DNA of 29,954 nucleotides, from assembly GCF_000315625.1 (NCBI RefSeq), contig NW_005434388.1, positions 1 to 29,954 of the forward strand, written 5' to 3'. Every line of letters starts with the position of its first letter. Within the stretch, counting starts at the first letter, position 1. Below, in pieces: positions 9,383 through 20,265 of this stretch. Position numbers and translations under genes: made by a program. The notes beneath the pieces are model-generated. The model was given only the letters and a program-made list of their open reading frames with translations. It was not told the origin of the DNA and did not search any database. The DNA comes from Guillardia theta CCMP2712. Taxonomy: Eukaryota > Cryptophyceae > Pyrenomonadales > Geminigeraceae.

Positions 9383-11313
9383 ATGGAGCCAGGTTTCTTG
9401 CAGCTGTCCACACCCAGTGCGACGCACTGCCATCTTCACCCGGTGATTTACAGCTATGCCTCTTCACTCTCCATCACTGACATCAAGACAGCTCGTCATG
9501 TTCCAGGTCTTGGACCACCACACGCGAAGTGACAAATCAAACCATCGAGGGGCAAGCTTGTGACGTCTTTGCAGGGAATGATGAGACTGGAAGGGTTGTC
9601 GGAGCGCTTCTTGGTAGCGCCAATGCGGATGGAAGGTAGAAGAGAACATGGCATGAGAAAAACCTGTAAGAAACTGATTGTCGCTCCTCTCAGTGTCGCC
9701 ATCAGAAACTCGTTCCCCATGAATCACGATGACGTCACACATCAAGTAAGGGAACTAGCAACTGTCAGTATGCGCTCATGCTCGTCGCTAGGACTTCGGG
9801 CTTTTCTTTAACACCATGGAAGCCCTCCATCAAAAAGTGAACGCAAGGGAGCATGTGATCGTAACCGATGCTGCAAGACGGCAACGTGACATCGACTTGT
9901 AGGTTGTTGGATGGTACACTACCACCAAATCCACGGATGACGACAAAGACGAGGTGAATGCTTTCGAGGGATCGTGTACAAACTCTGAATGTTTGTTAGG
10001 TTGGAGAGGAGGATGTAGCCCTTCACTCTTTCTTTGAAGAAAAAGTTGGCGAGAAGTATTTGAAAAAATGTGTTCGAGACCTTTCTCACTGTGGGTAGCA
10101 GACATGCTTGTGTGCTCGTACGCGTGGACTGCAACATTCAGGTCGTCTTTGGATGAATTTTGTGATTACATTGACTTATTTCCTTTCAGCGAGCAAGCAA
10201 GTTGGGGGTCAGCGCGTTCACCAGCTCTAACATGTCTCTTCGGAGCGACAAGGTATCGTTCCCTTACTCCCTTTCTTGCTCCCACACGTCTTTTACCAAC
10301 TGTGATCCCACTCCTGCACGTAAATCTTCACTGCTCATCTCCTTTCCCTGTTGACTGTGGATACACGTGTTTGATTCTTTCTCAACTTGTCGAACTTCAT
10401 GTGTATGATGCATGCCCTTACGTGTTCGACAGACTGCTCCTGAGCTTGTGCTCGGCAAGTGCTTCTCGAGGTATTGCAACCTACACCTCGAGCACCTGAT
10501 TCAAGGGATGACGTTTAAATTAGAGTGACATGCCACATTCGCGCGTACGAGGCTGAGAGGATCGGAGTCGACTTCATCACTCACAACACCATCGGGCAGG
10601 TCAGCCTCACCCCTCCCTCCTCCTCGTCTTCGCGCGGGCTGACACGATGGATCGGTAGGGCGGTGGTGAAGTTCTTGGAACAGACCTCGAGAAGTTGGAG
10701 AGCAGCATGCACAAGCTCATGATGATGATAGACCAGGTGGAGCTCGACCTCGTCGACCTCTGCCCTCCCCTGACAAATTGCAGTCCATTCAGCATGTTGA
10801 CGACGTTCTGGATGGAAATGTTGAGGCAGACACTAAGGTGCTTTTTCGCATGCATTGTTCGCTTTCTGTCTCCCTCTAGCTCAAGGGTGTTCCCATCTTT
10901 GTCAACCTGACTCTAGTCTTGATCCCACATGTTACATGCGTCACTTCCCTCTGCTTGTTTGGTCCATATTTGTGTTTACATCGTCTCATCCTATGCAGGT
11001 TGGCCGCGCCCTTGCCGAGACGATTGCGATGGTGCCGGAGATGAGCGCTGCCGAGTTCGACACTTCCTTCAGGTGACGACCACCCTTTTGTTTCCTGCCG
11101 GTTCTTCTTCCTCCTTCTCTTCTGCAGAGTGTAGCATGAGCTCTGCTTGACAAGTTTATGTGCAGCAAAGGACTGCAGGACATCCTTATGGTGCAATACC
11201 TGGCTGCCGTCACTCAAGCACAGGTGGGTCTATATGCGCTTTCATTGTCGTTTCTGACTGTATGTCTGTAATAGATTTCCTTTTGGCAAAAGCTGCAGAG
11301 CATGGGAGCATAA
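9383..11313 (+). CDS. EIF3F: Eukaryotic translation initiation factor 3 subunit F (eIF3f), 16 exons
   Basis: An MPN-domain subunit of the eIF3 complex, acting in translation initiation in the cytosol. Sixteen exons join without a phase conflict: 9383-9442, 9492-9528, 9575-9635, 9694-9745, 9792-9860, 9903-9953, 10000-10055, 10102-10141, 10190-10252, 10433-10470, 10524-10599, 10659-10736, 10784-10837, 10999-11072, 11166-11223, 11275-11313; 301 aa. Landmarks in family order: HLHPLVMFQVLDHHTRRND, GRVVGALLGS, MEALHQKV, VVGWYTT, a degenerate JAMM region (no intact zinc-binding motif, as in other eIF3f), YEAERIGVDFI, QHVDDVLDGNVEADTKVGR, MVPEMSAAEFDTSF and LQDILMVQYLAAVTQAQ, ending KLQSMGA. Start chosen as the only in-frame ATG before HLHP (MEPGFLQLSTPS). 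Mean exon is about 57 nt and twelve introns are 42-60 nt, so ORF-based searches miss it entirely. Confidence 0.92.
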
Positions 11314-12121
11314 GGGAAGAAATGAATATGAAATGGATTAAAGCTGGTTATTATCGACCTTTGGTTTACAAAACTTCTCCCATTTTTCTCTTGCCTTGTC
11401 TTGAAAATGAAGCTAGAAAAGTGTTGCGAATCTAGTGAGACGAAGACTGTGAATGGAACGACAGAATGAAAGAGGATTGAGGGCGATGAAGAGGTAAGCA
11501 GGATTAGCTCCATAAAGCAACTCTCTGCCATCTCCCTGCTGCTTTTGCTGCTCCTCCTCCTATCCTTGGTCTTGCCAGTCGGGGAATCTAAGTACCCTAC
11601 CCCTGAATCTCGAGAATAGGACCGGTACTACCTAGTACCCATGCTGGTTCCGTCTACCACCCCCACTTGCACTCCTTTGGAGTGCCAGCCAGAAATAGAC
11701 TGCAAGCGGAGCGTTGACCCACAGCATCATAAATGTATGGGTGGGGTGATACACCCTACCCTATAATACTAACAGTATGTTCACTATCCATGTAGGGTAG
11801 TACAATTTCGGGACCGGGACATCTGGAAGGTCAATGCGATCTTGCCGCAGAATGGCGGAGGAGAGATGTATGAACGCGATCGGAGGAGGGAGGAAGGAGG
11901 GAGGGTGAAGGGGTTGGGAAGCAGGAGAGAGTCAAAAAGGGAGAAGATGAATGAGAATATTTGACGATGAGAGGAGAGACGATCGTCTGCGTCCTCGCAA
12001 CGTGAGAGCTATCTTGTTTCTTAATCCAGCTCCAATGCCAAAGTTTGAACAAGGCATGCACAGGAACGAAAAGATGTAGAATAGAAACTGACTCACCAGC
12101 ATAAACATTCACACGTAGAGC
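11314..12121. other. Intergenic region with a possible inserted repeat
   Basis: Between eIF3f and the coiled-coil gene. Positions about 11570-11830 hold short direct and inverted words (ggtactacctagtaccc; agtaccctacccc against gtagggtagtac) resembling words seen near 21045-21075 and 26365, so a dispersed repeat is likely. The rest is purine-rich (11870-11945). No gene supported. Confidence 0.4.
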
Positions 12122-15023
12122 ATGACGGTGTTACCCGGCTTAGGATGGAAGCCTTTTGTTAGCGCATCAAGCATTGGCGGGAGGTAGATCCAACGAGAGA
12201 GGATAGTGTGGCAGTATCAGTGGCAAAGGAGACGTGATGAATGCTATACATGCATAATCCGAACGAATCATATGCTAAAAATACGAGACTGATTGTCTTT
12301 TTTCAGATTCTCTTTCTCTAGTGACATTCGTGAACTGCTTCTCAAGCAGTATGCAAGCAGGAGATCAGTTTCAAGGGTGAGTTGAAGAAGGGATTCTTGC
12401 AAGAAGTTTGTGAGAGAGTTGACAGTATGCAAGACGACAAGCGAAGAAATCTCAGAGTAGCAGCAACTGTGGCCTTCGGCATTGGCCTCGTTGTGGCGCT
12501 TGTAACTCTAGCAAATGTCTTGCAAGGAAACGTCACGGTGTGATGAACCTCGCAATCCCCCCTATCTTCACTTCTACCTGCCCTTGTTCTGCTAACCTCT
12601 TACCTTCCCCTTCCCCTTCCCGCCTCTCCCCCTCCTCCCCTCCTCCCCTCCTCCTCTCCTCCCCTCCTCCCGTCTCGCTTCCCTTGCCCCTTCTCCCTTC
12701 CTCCTCATCGCTGCCCTCAGCTCCTTCAGTGCTCCCCTGACTCCCCTCTGATCGAGTTGCAGGGAGCGAGCGAGATGATCTCATCGCTCGTGAAGGGGGG
12801 GGACAACAAGAAGTCTGCACCCATTGACATGCATGCTTCTGCACAGCCAGCTGCAAGCAAGCTGTTGAAGTTGGGCACCGACTCAAAGTACAAGAAGTTC
12901 AACGAAAGAGTCAAGAAAGAATCCTCCTCCGAGCTGCAGAGAGACAGCCGCACTGCTGAGGAGCAGCTGAACTCGGAGAAGTCCTACGACAGGATGATCG
13001 AGACGCAGAAGAAAGGCATAGAGGGCCGCGATGCTCACTTTCAGGTTGCTGTCCCCGCTCTCTTTCCTGCTCTTGTCTTGACTTGTTGCGTCCAGCAAAA
13101 GTTGAAGAGCATGGTCAACGCCGAGCACATGCGCGAGCACGAGAAGCTGATGCAGCTTGTATGATTTTGAACTGAGTGAGTTTCCCTTGACGATATACAG
13201 AAATCCAAGAAGAGTGCAATAGACGGCTATGTTACATCTAGCGATGCTGCGTTTGAAACCTCTCTCAAACAAGCCTTGAAGAAGGAGCGAAAGGTGTCAT
13301 GCAGACTGTCTCTTGGGAGATGCTTAAGATGTCGCAGAACAAATCAGAATATGAAAGCTCGTACAATGATGCCGTGCAATCAGTGCAGAATCGAGACAAG
13401 GTGGGACCTCCAGGTGCTTGCGAGAAAACTGACGGGGTTGTAGGAGTTCACGGAGAGGATCAGGCGAGAGATTGAGAAGGAGAGGATCGTGAGTCAGACT
13501 GTCTCATGTCGTCTCTTGACATTCATGTCGCAGCTGCATGCCCAGCACGCCCGATCCCTCGTCAGGCGCGAGAGGTCGGAGGGTCTGCAAGTGAGAAAGG
13601 CCTTGGCCAAGGTGAAGAGCTTCAGGGCTGCGGGTAGAGCCTCTTGGTGACGATTGGGTGCTGGGCAGATTGCGAAGGAGCACACGACAGCATGGCAGGA
13701 GGTAGAGCGTGTCTAGCTGAGACGCCCGATCTGACCACCAGCAGGGTGAAATGCAAGACCATCAAGCTTCTCAGGTTTGTTGCGGATCAAGTCTCAACCG
13801 CATGAGAAGTAACGTAATGGCAGGCCCTCAACGCTTTTGACGCGCTTGATGCGGAGCGGAAGAGGCTGGCAACGAGATACGCCAAGGAGGTGGTAGACGC
13901 TCTTGCCTGTCTCGTCTCACCTTGTCCTCAGCGAACTGCTCACGACAAGGAGACCCAGGCGCAGGCGTCTGACGTCATGGCGATCACCGGCGGTCTGAGC
14001 GATGGAGTTGATCAGCAGGCGCTCAAGTCGCAGGCAAGTCGCCATGTCGCGATCTCTCGGATGACGTGGCGCAGATCAAAAGACAGCACGAGGCCGAGAA
14101 GCAAAGAGAAGCAGCCATCTATCAGAGGGAGATCAAGCAGGCGAGCTGCTTCCTCCCTGCTCTCTCGCTCTTACAAGCCTTCCGCCAGCGAGAAAGCGAC
14201 ATAGAGGCCATCACTGGAAAGCCTTTGGTGCACAAGACGGTTAGGAAGCCCTCGCCAAAGGTCAAGATCGTCCACGCGGTGGCAGACCAGGTCAGGATTT
14301 TCCGTGCTTGGTTCCTGCTGAGGTCCAGCAGCATGATCACGAAGCTGTAAGCCCAGCCCATCCTGTGCCGACAGTCAACAACTCCTCAGAGAGCAACGTG
14401 AGTCGTTGAGTCTCGTGACGGCAGCGCAGCAACTGCTCTGTCCTGTTCTGTTCTGTTCTGTTCTGTTCTGTTCTGTTCTGGTATTTGGACGTGTACTGAC
14501 TAGAGGTAATTTGCTTCAGTCAACAAGTGCATCTCTGCCACCTCCTCTTATGTCCTCACCGAACGTGACATCACCAAGCTTGCATCAAATTCCGCGCGCG
14601 AAGGCGCTCAAGGTTGTCTCCTCTTCGCTCTCTCTCCATTCAGAGCCAAAGCACCAAAAGGTAATCCTAATCTTTCCTTCCCCTTTCCCCTCCTCCTCCC
14701 TCCCTCCGCCCTCCTCCTACTCGTCCTCCTTTTCTACAGCTTCCTGTTGCCCCAATTAACTCGCTACAACCATCCCCTCTCTGTCCAGTCTTCCATCCCC
14801 TCTGTGTCCAGTCTTTCATCCCCTCTCTGTCCAGTCTTCTTTTCTTTTCTCATCCTCGTTTTGATCTCTCATCTTTTTTTCGTCTTAGGTGTCCGGAGGA
14901 GGCAAGATCGTCTCGCCAAAGTCGTCGTCAGCTGTCGTTCCTCCAGCTGCAGGCAAGCTGGCGTCAAAGGCCGCAACGAAGTCTCCGCATGAGGTGACCA
15001 GGTCGGTGAATAACGAAATGTGA
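12122..15023 (+). CDS. Single-pass membrane protein with long coiled-coil domain (unknown)
   Basis: Unrecognised family. Well-supported exons, all phase 0: 12361-12537, 12763-13044, 13096-13158, 13201-13293, 13305-13400, 13444-13488, 13534-13590, 13669-13701, 13745-13774, 13824-13889, 13932-14033, 14075-14140, 14189-14290 and last exon 14889-15023; short exons between 14323 and 14700 are uncertain. Near the N-terminus a helical segment (LKKGFLQEVCERVDSM) leads to one membrane helix (VAATVAFGIGLVVALVTL). The remainder, over 350 residues, is charged and coiled-coil-like (EEQLNSEKSYDRMIETQKK, RQHEAEKQREAAIYQRE) with a Ser/Pro/Lys-rich tail. The start is provisional: ATG 12122 (MTVLPGLGWKPF) joins in phase to 12307 onward but meets the membrane exon one base out of frame near 12355. 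A second break sits at 13294. Introns after 14033 and 14140 begin with GC. It converges with the Cys-repeat gene. Confidence 0.6.
14446..14480. repeat. TTCTG pentanucleotide repeat
   Basis: Seven perfect TTCTG units in an intron of the coiled-coil gene. Confidence 0.9.
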
Positions 15024-15244
15024 CAAGATTTCAGGTGACGTCAACGGTCGGAGCTGCATCCGCCAGCCACTAGAAGTTTTTGAAATTTTATTTTCCTTTT
15101 TCAGTGTCAATTTATATCTCAGTTTCTGCATGTTGAAATGAACCTTTGCTCCTTACCAGCTGAACTATTTGCTGGCCTTGACGTCGAGCTTAACCCCAGC
15201 AGTTCTCAGGTCGCACCTGCCGCTCTCTTCACACTCACGTGTTG

Positions 15245-16747
15245 TCAAACCAGTCGCAGGGCGAAGATGCGGCGGTAGCGGTGGAGATGCTTCTTGAAGA
15301 CGACGAGAGCGATCGCTGCCAGGACGATGAAAGCAAGAAACAGCCACAGCCAGTCGGTAGACTGCTGAGGGTGACGTCTAAGCACGTTCGCTTCCTCCTC
15401 ATCCTGCTCGTCCAATAGTTTGTCGCCATCCGTGCTGGCTAGAGTGGAACCAAGGGGAGCACACAAGAACCTGCACTCCTCATTGCACTGCTGGCGGCAA
15501 GCTGACTGTGCATCCTCCTCGTCGTCTTGGCATTCTTCATCGCAATTGTTCGCACAGCTCTTTCCACAGTTCGCGCTTCCGGGCATCGCCTCATCTCCCA
15601 GCTCCCCCTCGCCTAGTCCGTCACCTCCATCCCCCAGGCCATTCTCTCCCACTAAATCTTCTCCGTCCTCGTCCTCTTTCAAGTCCTCTCCATCCATGCC
15701 ATCAGTCGCCATTCCTCCGATTTCACCCTCCTCATCATCAACTGATCCCTTGCCCTCTTCCTCTCCCCCTCTTCCTAATGTCTTCTGCTCCTTGCAGTCT
15801 CTCTTGCAGAACTCGTCGCACTCTGTCCCGCAGCGCCTCTCACTGTTTGTTCCCTGCTGTCTAGTCAGCGAGCGCGGGTAACAGTTTCCCATACGTTCAT
15901 GCAAGCGGGCAAACATTCGCTCATGCAGCCTGGGATGCAGTCGCTATCTCTGAGCACCGTCTCCCTCGTTTTTCGTTGACATGCTGGCATCCTTCTTCGC
16001 ACATGCTGTCACAGAGAGAAGCACAGTCGTGCCTCCTCCCGCCTCCTGACGACCCTTCCGACCGGCTCGCATCTTGGCAAGTCGGTTCGCATCGACCAAC
16101 ACCTGGCAGCAATGTCACTCAGGAACTTGAGGAGCTACTTTACATGTCTGCTTGCACGTCGCACCAAGCGGAAGGAAGCGAGCAGGAATGCTCCAGCTCC
16201 CCATCTCCTGCTCTCACATCAGTCTCATGTTCCAAAACTCGCCTCAGCCTCACCGGGGGTGCTCGTAGGTCCTGCATCATGGGCGGGAGGATCCCCTGCG
16301 AGGGGTCGCCTTCACCTTGTTGATACGCGATAGAAGCCTGCGGTATGTCATTAACAGCTCTCCTCCTCCTCCTCCTCCTCCTCCTCCTCCTCCTCCTCCC
16401 TCTTTCTTGTCCTCCTCCTCCCCACCCACCCACCCCTTTTTTGTCGTCCTCGTCGTCATTCCTCTCCTCTCCTCCACCACCTCCACCACCTGATCATCAT
16501 TAGCGTCTCACCTGTGCGACCGCTCCGGCTGCTGATGCCTGTGCGATGGCCGCTGCCTTCTCCGACTTCGCCATCGAGTTCACATGGCTCACAATCCGTC
16601 TGAAGCCCTTCACATCACGACTGCTGACAGCATCCTGCCTCAGAGACCTTATCAGTGTGCGCCAGTCACAGCCTTGCTTCCTCCTGCCACCTGCTGCTGG
16701 GCCAGGCAAATCATCCCCAAGCTGACCAGGAGGAAACGCCGGATCAT
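15245..16747 (-). CDS. Type I membrane protein with CX3CX3CX3C repeats (unknown family)
   Basis: Exons in phase: 16747-16691 (signal peptide MIRRFLLVSLGMICLAQQQ), 16634-16512, 16337-16254, 16207-16139; then a cysteine-rich core from about 16118, intron 37-38 nt near 15885, and a last exon to the stop at 15245. The core has at least five four-cysteine units of form C-x3-C-x3-C-x3-C: CASLCDSMCEEGC, CIPGCMSECLPAC, CGTECDEFCKRDC, CGKSCANNCDEEC, CRQQCNEECRFLC, plus two-cysteine CKQTC and CEPTC. A Glu/Asp/Gly-rich linker of about 90 residues separates units 3 and 4. A membrane helix (WLWLFLAFIVLAAIALVVF) and short basic tail follow, so the repeats should face the lumen or outside. With cysteine every fourth residue they would line one helix face and pair as disulfides or bind metal. 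Two joins (about 16115 and 15955) are each one base out of frame. Function unknown. Confidence 0.65.
16363..16399. repeat. (CCT)n microsatellite
   Basis: Triplet run in intron 16338-16511 of the Cys-repeat gene. Confidence 0.85.
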
Positions 16748-17421
16748 CCTACGAAGCAGCGAAGAACAACACAGTCAATGGAACGCTTCTTGTTCAAGCT
16801 CTTTTTGTGCTCAAGTCTTTCCCTCTTGGCGTTCACGACCCATGTCAAACAACTTTCACAATTCATATAAAACAACCTATCCTCCTGTTCCTCCTGCTTT
16901 CATTCCCTTCATCGCATCGCACTCTCATATTTACCAACATCGTGTCCTGTGGGAATCTTAGCCTGTTTTCGCTACTTCTCTGCTTCTGTAAATGTGCAGT
17001 AGTTCTTTCCATCGTTTCTTTCTCGACACTATCCTATTGCAGCGGCTGCTCCAAACGTTGTGCCAGTGCAAAGGTAACACGATCATCCACTATAGCTCTA
17101 CTTTCTCAGCGATAAACTTCTACTTCGTCTTCTCCTCTCGTCTCTTCTTCTCCTCTATCGTCTCTTCTTCTTCCTTTCGCTCGCGTGGTGCCAGCGGCAG
17201 CATGGTCATCGTAAAAGCAGAGCTAGCGAGGTGGGGAACAGGGAGGTGCTGACTCAACTCCACAGATCTAAACCCTCTTTAGGTAGTGTAGTCACTCGAG
17301 GAGGTTTAGCTAGATTCAGATTAGACTGGCTTAGGCTAGGTAATAGGTTTAGGTTTATCATGGAGGGGTGGGGGTCAGAGCAGGAGCAGGGTAGGGTCAT
17401 CTAACAGGGTGTAGTGTAGGG
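16748..17421. other. Divergent promoter region
   Basis: About 670 bp between two divergently transcribed genes, the Cys-repeat protein (-) and the carbamoyltransferase (+), so it should carry both promoters. Pyrimidine-rich up to about 17180; from 17270 to 17345 short words of the type taggttt/ggcttaggctagg recur. No further gene supported. Confidence 0.5.
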
Positions 17422-20265
17422 ATGTCGGGGGGTCGGATTGCAATGGCGAATTATGTGGGGGTCGCGGTGATGGCAGTTGTGTGCTTGGCAGGAGCGGCAA
17501 GAGCAGGAGCAGGAGCAGGAGCACATGCTCCAGGAGCTTCACGTGGAGCATGCTTTGGAACTTCATTTGCACCTGCACCTTCTCTGTTAAGATCGCACAA
17601 CCATCCGCTCTCTTGTTTCTCATTCAACGCGCTCAGCAGAAGCTCAAGGTATCTGCTGTCTCCGCACAGAAGGTTTGTAGAAGTAAGAACACCAAATGGA
17701 AAGCGTTTAGAAACTAGCACGGGACTGAGAGGAGTTCAAGCCGTGTCCAAGGAAGGGGTGGTGATTGGAGTGAACAAGTATAGCCATGATACCTCTGTGT
17801 GCATCACATGCTGCAAAACCGGGGATCCTCTCTTGATCTGGTCGAAAGAAAGACATTCACGTCGCAAGCACGATGGAGGTGACATTGCAGGAATGATGCA
17901 AGCAGCGCTCGAGGCCCTCGACCTGTCCCTGCACGACGTCACGTTGGTAGTGAGCAACAATCATCACTTTCGTGTCTTGCCCTACGAGGAGCAGCATGAG
18001 CAACTTGCCTGGTCGGCAGCTCTCGGGCACATTCCTGAGAGCTACACAAGCGATCTTAATCTCTTGCCCGGGGCGAAACACCTCGAGCTCTCGCATCACC
18101 TCGCGCACGCATGGAGTGTCGCAGCGCAGGCCCCGTTTGACGAGGGGCTGGTGGTGGTGATGGACGGAATGGGCGAGTCATTCTCAGCCATGCAGTCAGC
18201 TAAAGCGAGGGAAGAAAAGAATTACTTCCATGACCTTGCCCTGGCCGAAGATCAGAAGTGCTTGTCAAAGCAGAATGTGGAAGAGGAATGGACAAAAGCT
18301 CGGCACGGTTTTCGGGAGGCAGAGTCAGCTTACATGTTTAAGAGAGACAGAACGACAAACACCATCAGATTCAGTCGGGTAATGAAAAGATGGACAGAGG
18401 AATTGTCTCCTCCTGAGCTGTACAATCACGGGTTTGAAAACATGGAGTCCGTCGGCGCGGTTTACAGTCGAGTGTCAAGCAACATTTTTGGAGATTGGAA
18501 TGCTTGCGGCAAGGTAATGGGTCTTGCCCCCTGGCACAGTCTGTGGAGCAAAGACAGCACGCTGCCACCTCCAATCATGCGAGGAGATTTACTTGAGAAT
18601 AAGCTCGATATTAACCGCGAGGAATTGATGAAAACCCCTCTAGCAGGACAGAAATTTGGACTAGACGCCGGCGATTGGTCTGAGACCACCAAGTACTCGG
18701 CCGTTGCTGAAGAAGCGTCAAAACTTGCGTATGCGGTGCAGAAGGACCTTGAGTCGATTACCTTGAAGCTGATCAAGGATCTCAAGACACACACAGGGGC
18801 TAAGAACTTGTGCTTTGTCGGCGGAGTTGGGCTCAACTCGGTGTTGAACGGCAGGATTAGTCGAGAGCTGGGCTTTGATAAAGTATACATTCCTCCTTAT
18901 CCCGGAGATGACGGCATCGCTGTTGGCTGCTGCGCTTTTGGCCTATTCTCTGAGCATGGTCGCAAGGTACTTGAGCAACAAGAGCAATCTCCCAAGCTCT
19001 GGGCTGGGCCCCTCTCACCGTATCAAGGCCCGAAGTACTCCCTTACTGACCTTCAGGAAGCCATGGACTCTTCCCTTCCTTGGCTTCTGATCGAAGAGGC
19101 ACAGAGTGTCGACGAGTTTGTTCATCGCATGGTGCAAGAGATGGCAGACGGGCAGGTCATCGCTTGGTGGCAAGGGCGGTCAGAGGCTGGTCCACGAGCC
19201 CTCGGGCATAGAAGCATCTTAGCTGATCCTCGCAAAGCCAGCATGGTGTCGTTCATCAATAGCAAAGTCAAGGGGAGAGAAGCCTTCCGTCCTTTCGCGC
19301 CCTCTGTGCTTGCAGCAGGTAGCCCTCGTGTTGAGGCCTGAGCTGTTGCTGACGACCTGGCAGAGGCGCATGAGTGGTTTGAAGGGATTCCTGCTGGAAG
19401 TAGCCAAGGGGACGTGAGCCCATACATGTCCATCACCAGCTTTGTCAAGGATGACAAGCGAGATAAGATTCCAGCAGTCACGCATGTCGATGGAACGTCG
19501 CGTCTACAGACTGTGACTCAAGATTCCGAACCGCTTTACTACGCTCTCATCAAGGCATTCTTCCGACTGACGGGTGTGCCGATGGTTCTAAACACATCGT
19601 TCAACACCATCAAGTCAGAGCCCATCACTGAATCCCCTTCCGACGGCATCCGCTCGTTCTTGAGCGCTAGAGGCTCCATCGAGAAGCTTTTCATGGAATC
19701 CAAGTGGATCATCTCAAGGAGACCGTTCCCTTCCTTGGACTTGAGCTCGGACGAGGAGCTGAGCGCTGTGTATCCTCGCATGGCTGTAAGGTCGTGCGAT
19801 TGAGGTGAGATGCTGACGCGTGATGGCAGGGAATATTCGCGTGTGAGACTTCAGAGAGTATCGGGGAGGGAGGGGAGGGAGTTGTGACTCGAGTCAGAGT
19901 ATCGATGCCGTCCTCCATCACGTCAGTGGGAGATGAATGGAGGTGACCGACCTGCTTATCATGATGCAACTATCAACATTTACATGTAGAGTTTTGACGG
20001 ATTCCCTGGAGTCCGAGATCCTTGCAAGGTGACATCGTCAAGCATTGGAGTTGATCGATTCACAATGTCCGCAGTTGCAATGGAGAAATCTCTGTGTTTG
20101 AGATGCTCGAGCTCTTTGTGACAAGAGAGGTGTGACATTGTTGAGACAAGCGTTGAGATGACGGGATTGCAGACGAGCAATGAAGAAGAAGAAGAAGAAG
20201 TACGTCTCGAAGAGCCCGAGGATCTCACTGACTTATGGGCAGGTAACAAGGGAGGACGTGCTTGA
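17422..20265 (+). CDS. NodU/CmcH-family O-carbamoyltransferase with organelle-type leader
   Basis: Transfers a carbamoyl group from carbamoyl phosphate to a hydroxyl substrate, via carbamoyl-adenylate in studied relatives (TobZ, NodU, CmcH). Exons in phase: 17422-19318, 19364-19785, 19830-19942, 19990-20028, 20075-20129, 20173-20265; about 872 aa. Catalytic landmarks: SHHLAHAWS (metal-binding histidines), VVVMDGMGES, CFVGGVGLNSVLN, the hallmark GPRALGHRSILADPR, FRPFAPSVL and MVLNTSFN. The N-terminus has a hydrophobic segment (VGVAVMAVVCLAGAARA) then a Ser/Arg-rich, acid-poor stretch with FAPAPSLLRSH, resembling a signal-plus-transit leader for secondary plastids. After the enzyme, small exons encode LTDSLESEILASCNGEISVF, like the winged-helix tail of some bacterial relatives. 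The last exon may instead splice after 20242 and end at 20329. Substrate unknown; the family also contains SxtI, but nothing else here suggests a toxin pathway. Confidence 0.88.

Noticed and set aside
12113-12240. Protein-like minus frame (YLPPMLDALTKGFHPKPG)
   Set aside because: No acceptor upstream of it; a similar protein-like minus frame over eIF3f (9800-9990) proved to be pure antisense, so look alone is not evidence.
15420-15881. 153-codon plus-strand open frame, Ser/Pro rich
   Set aside because: It is antisense to the acidic linker of the Cys-repeat gene; Glu/Asp codons read as Ser/Pro on the other strand.
17422-20265. Reading the carbamoyltransferase as evidence of saxitoxin-type biosynthesis
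   Set aside because: SxtI is only one member of a broad family, and no other pathway gene lies in the window.
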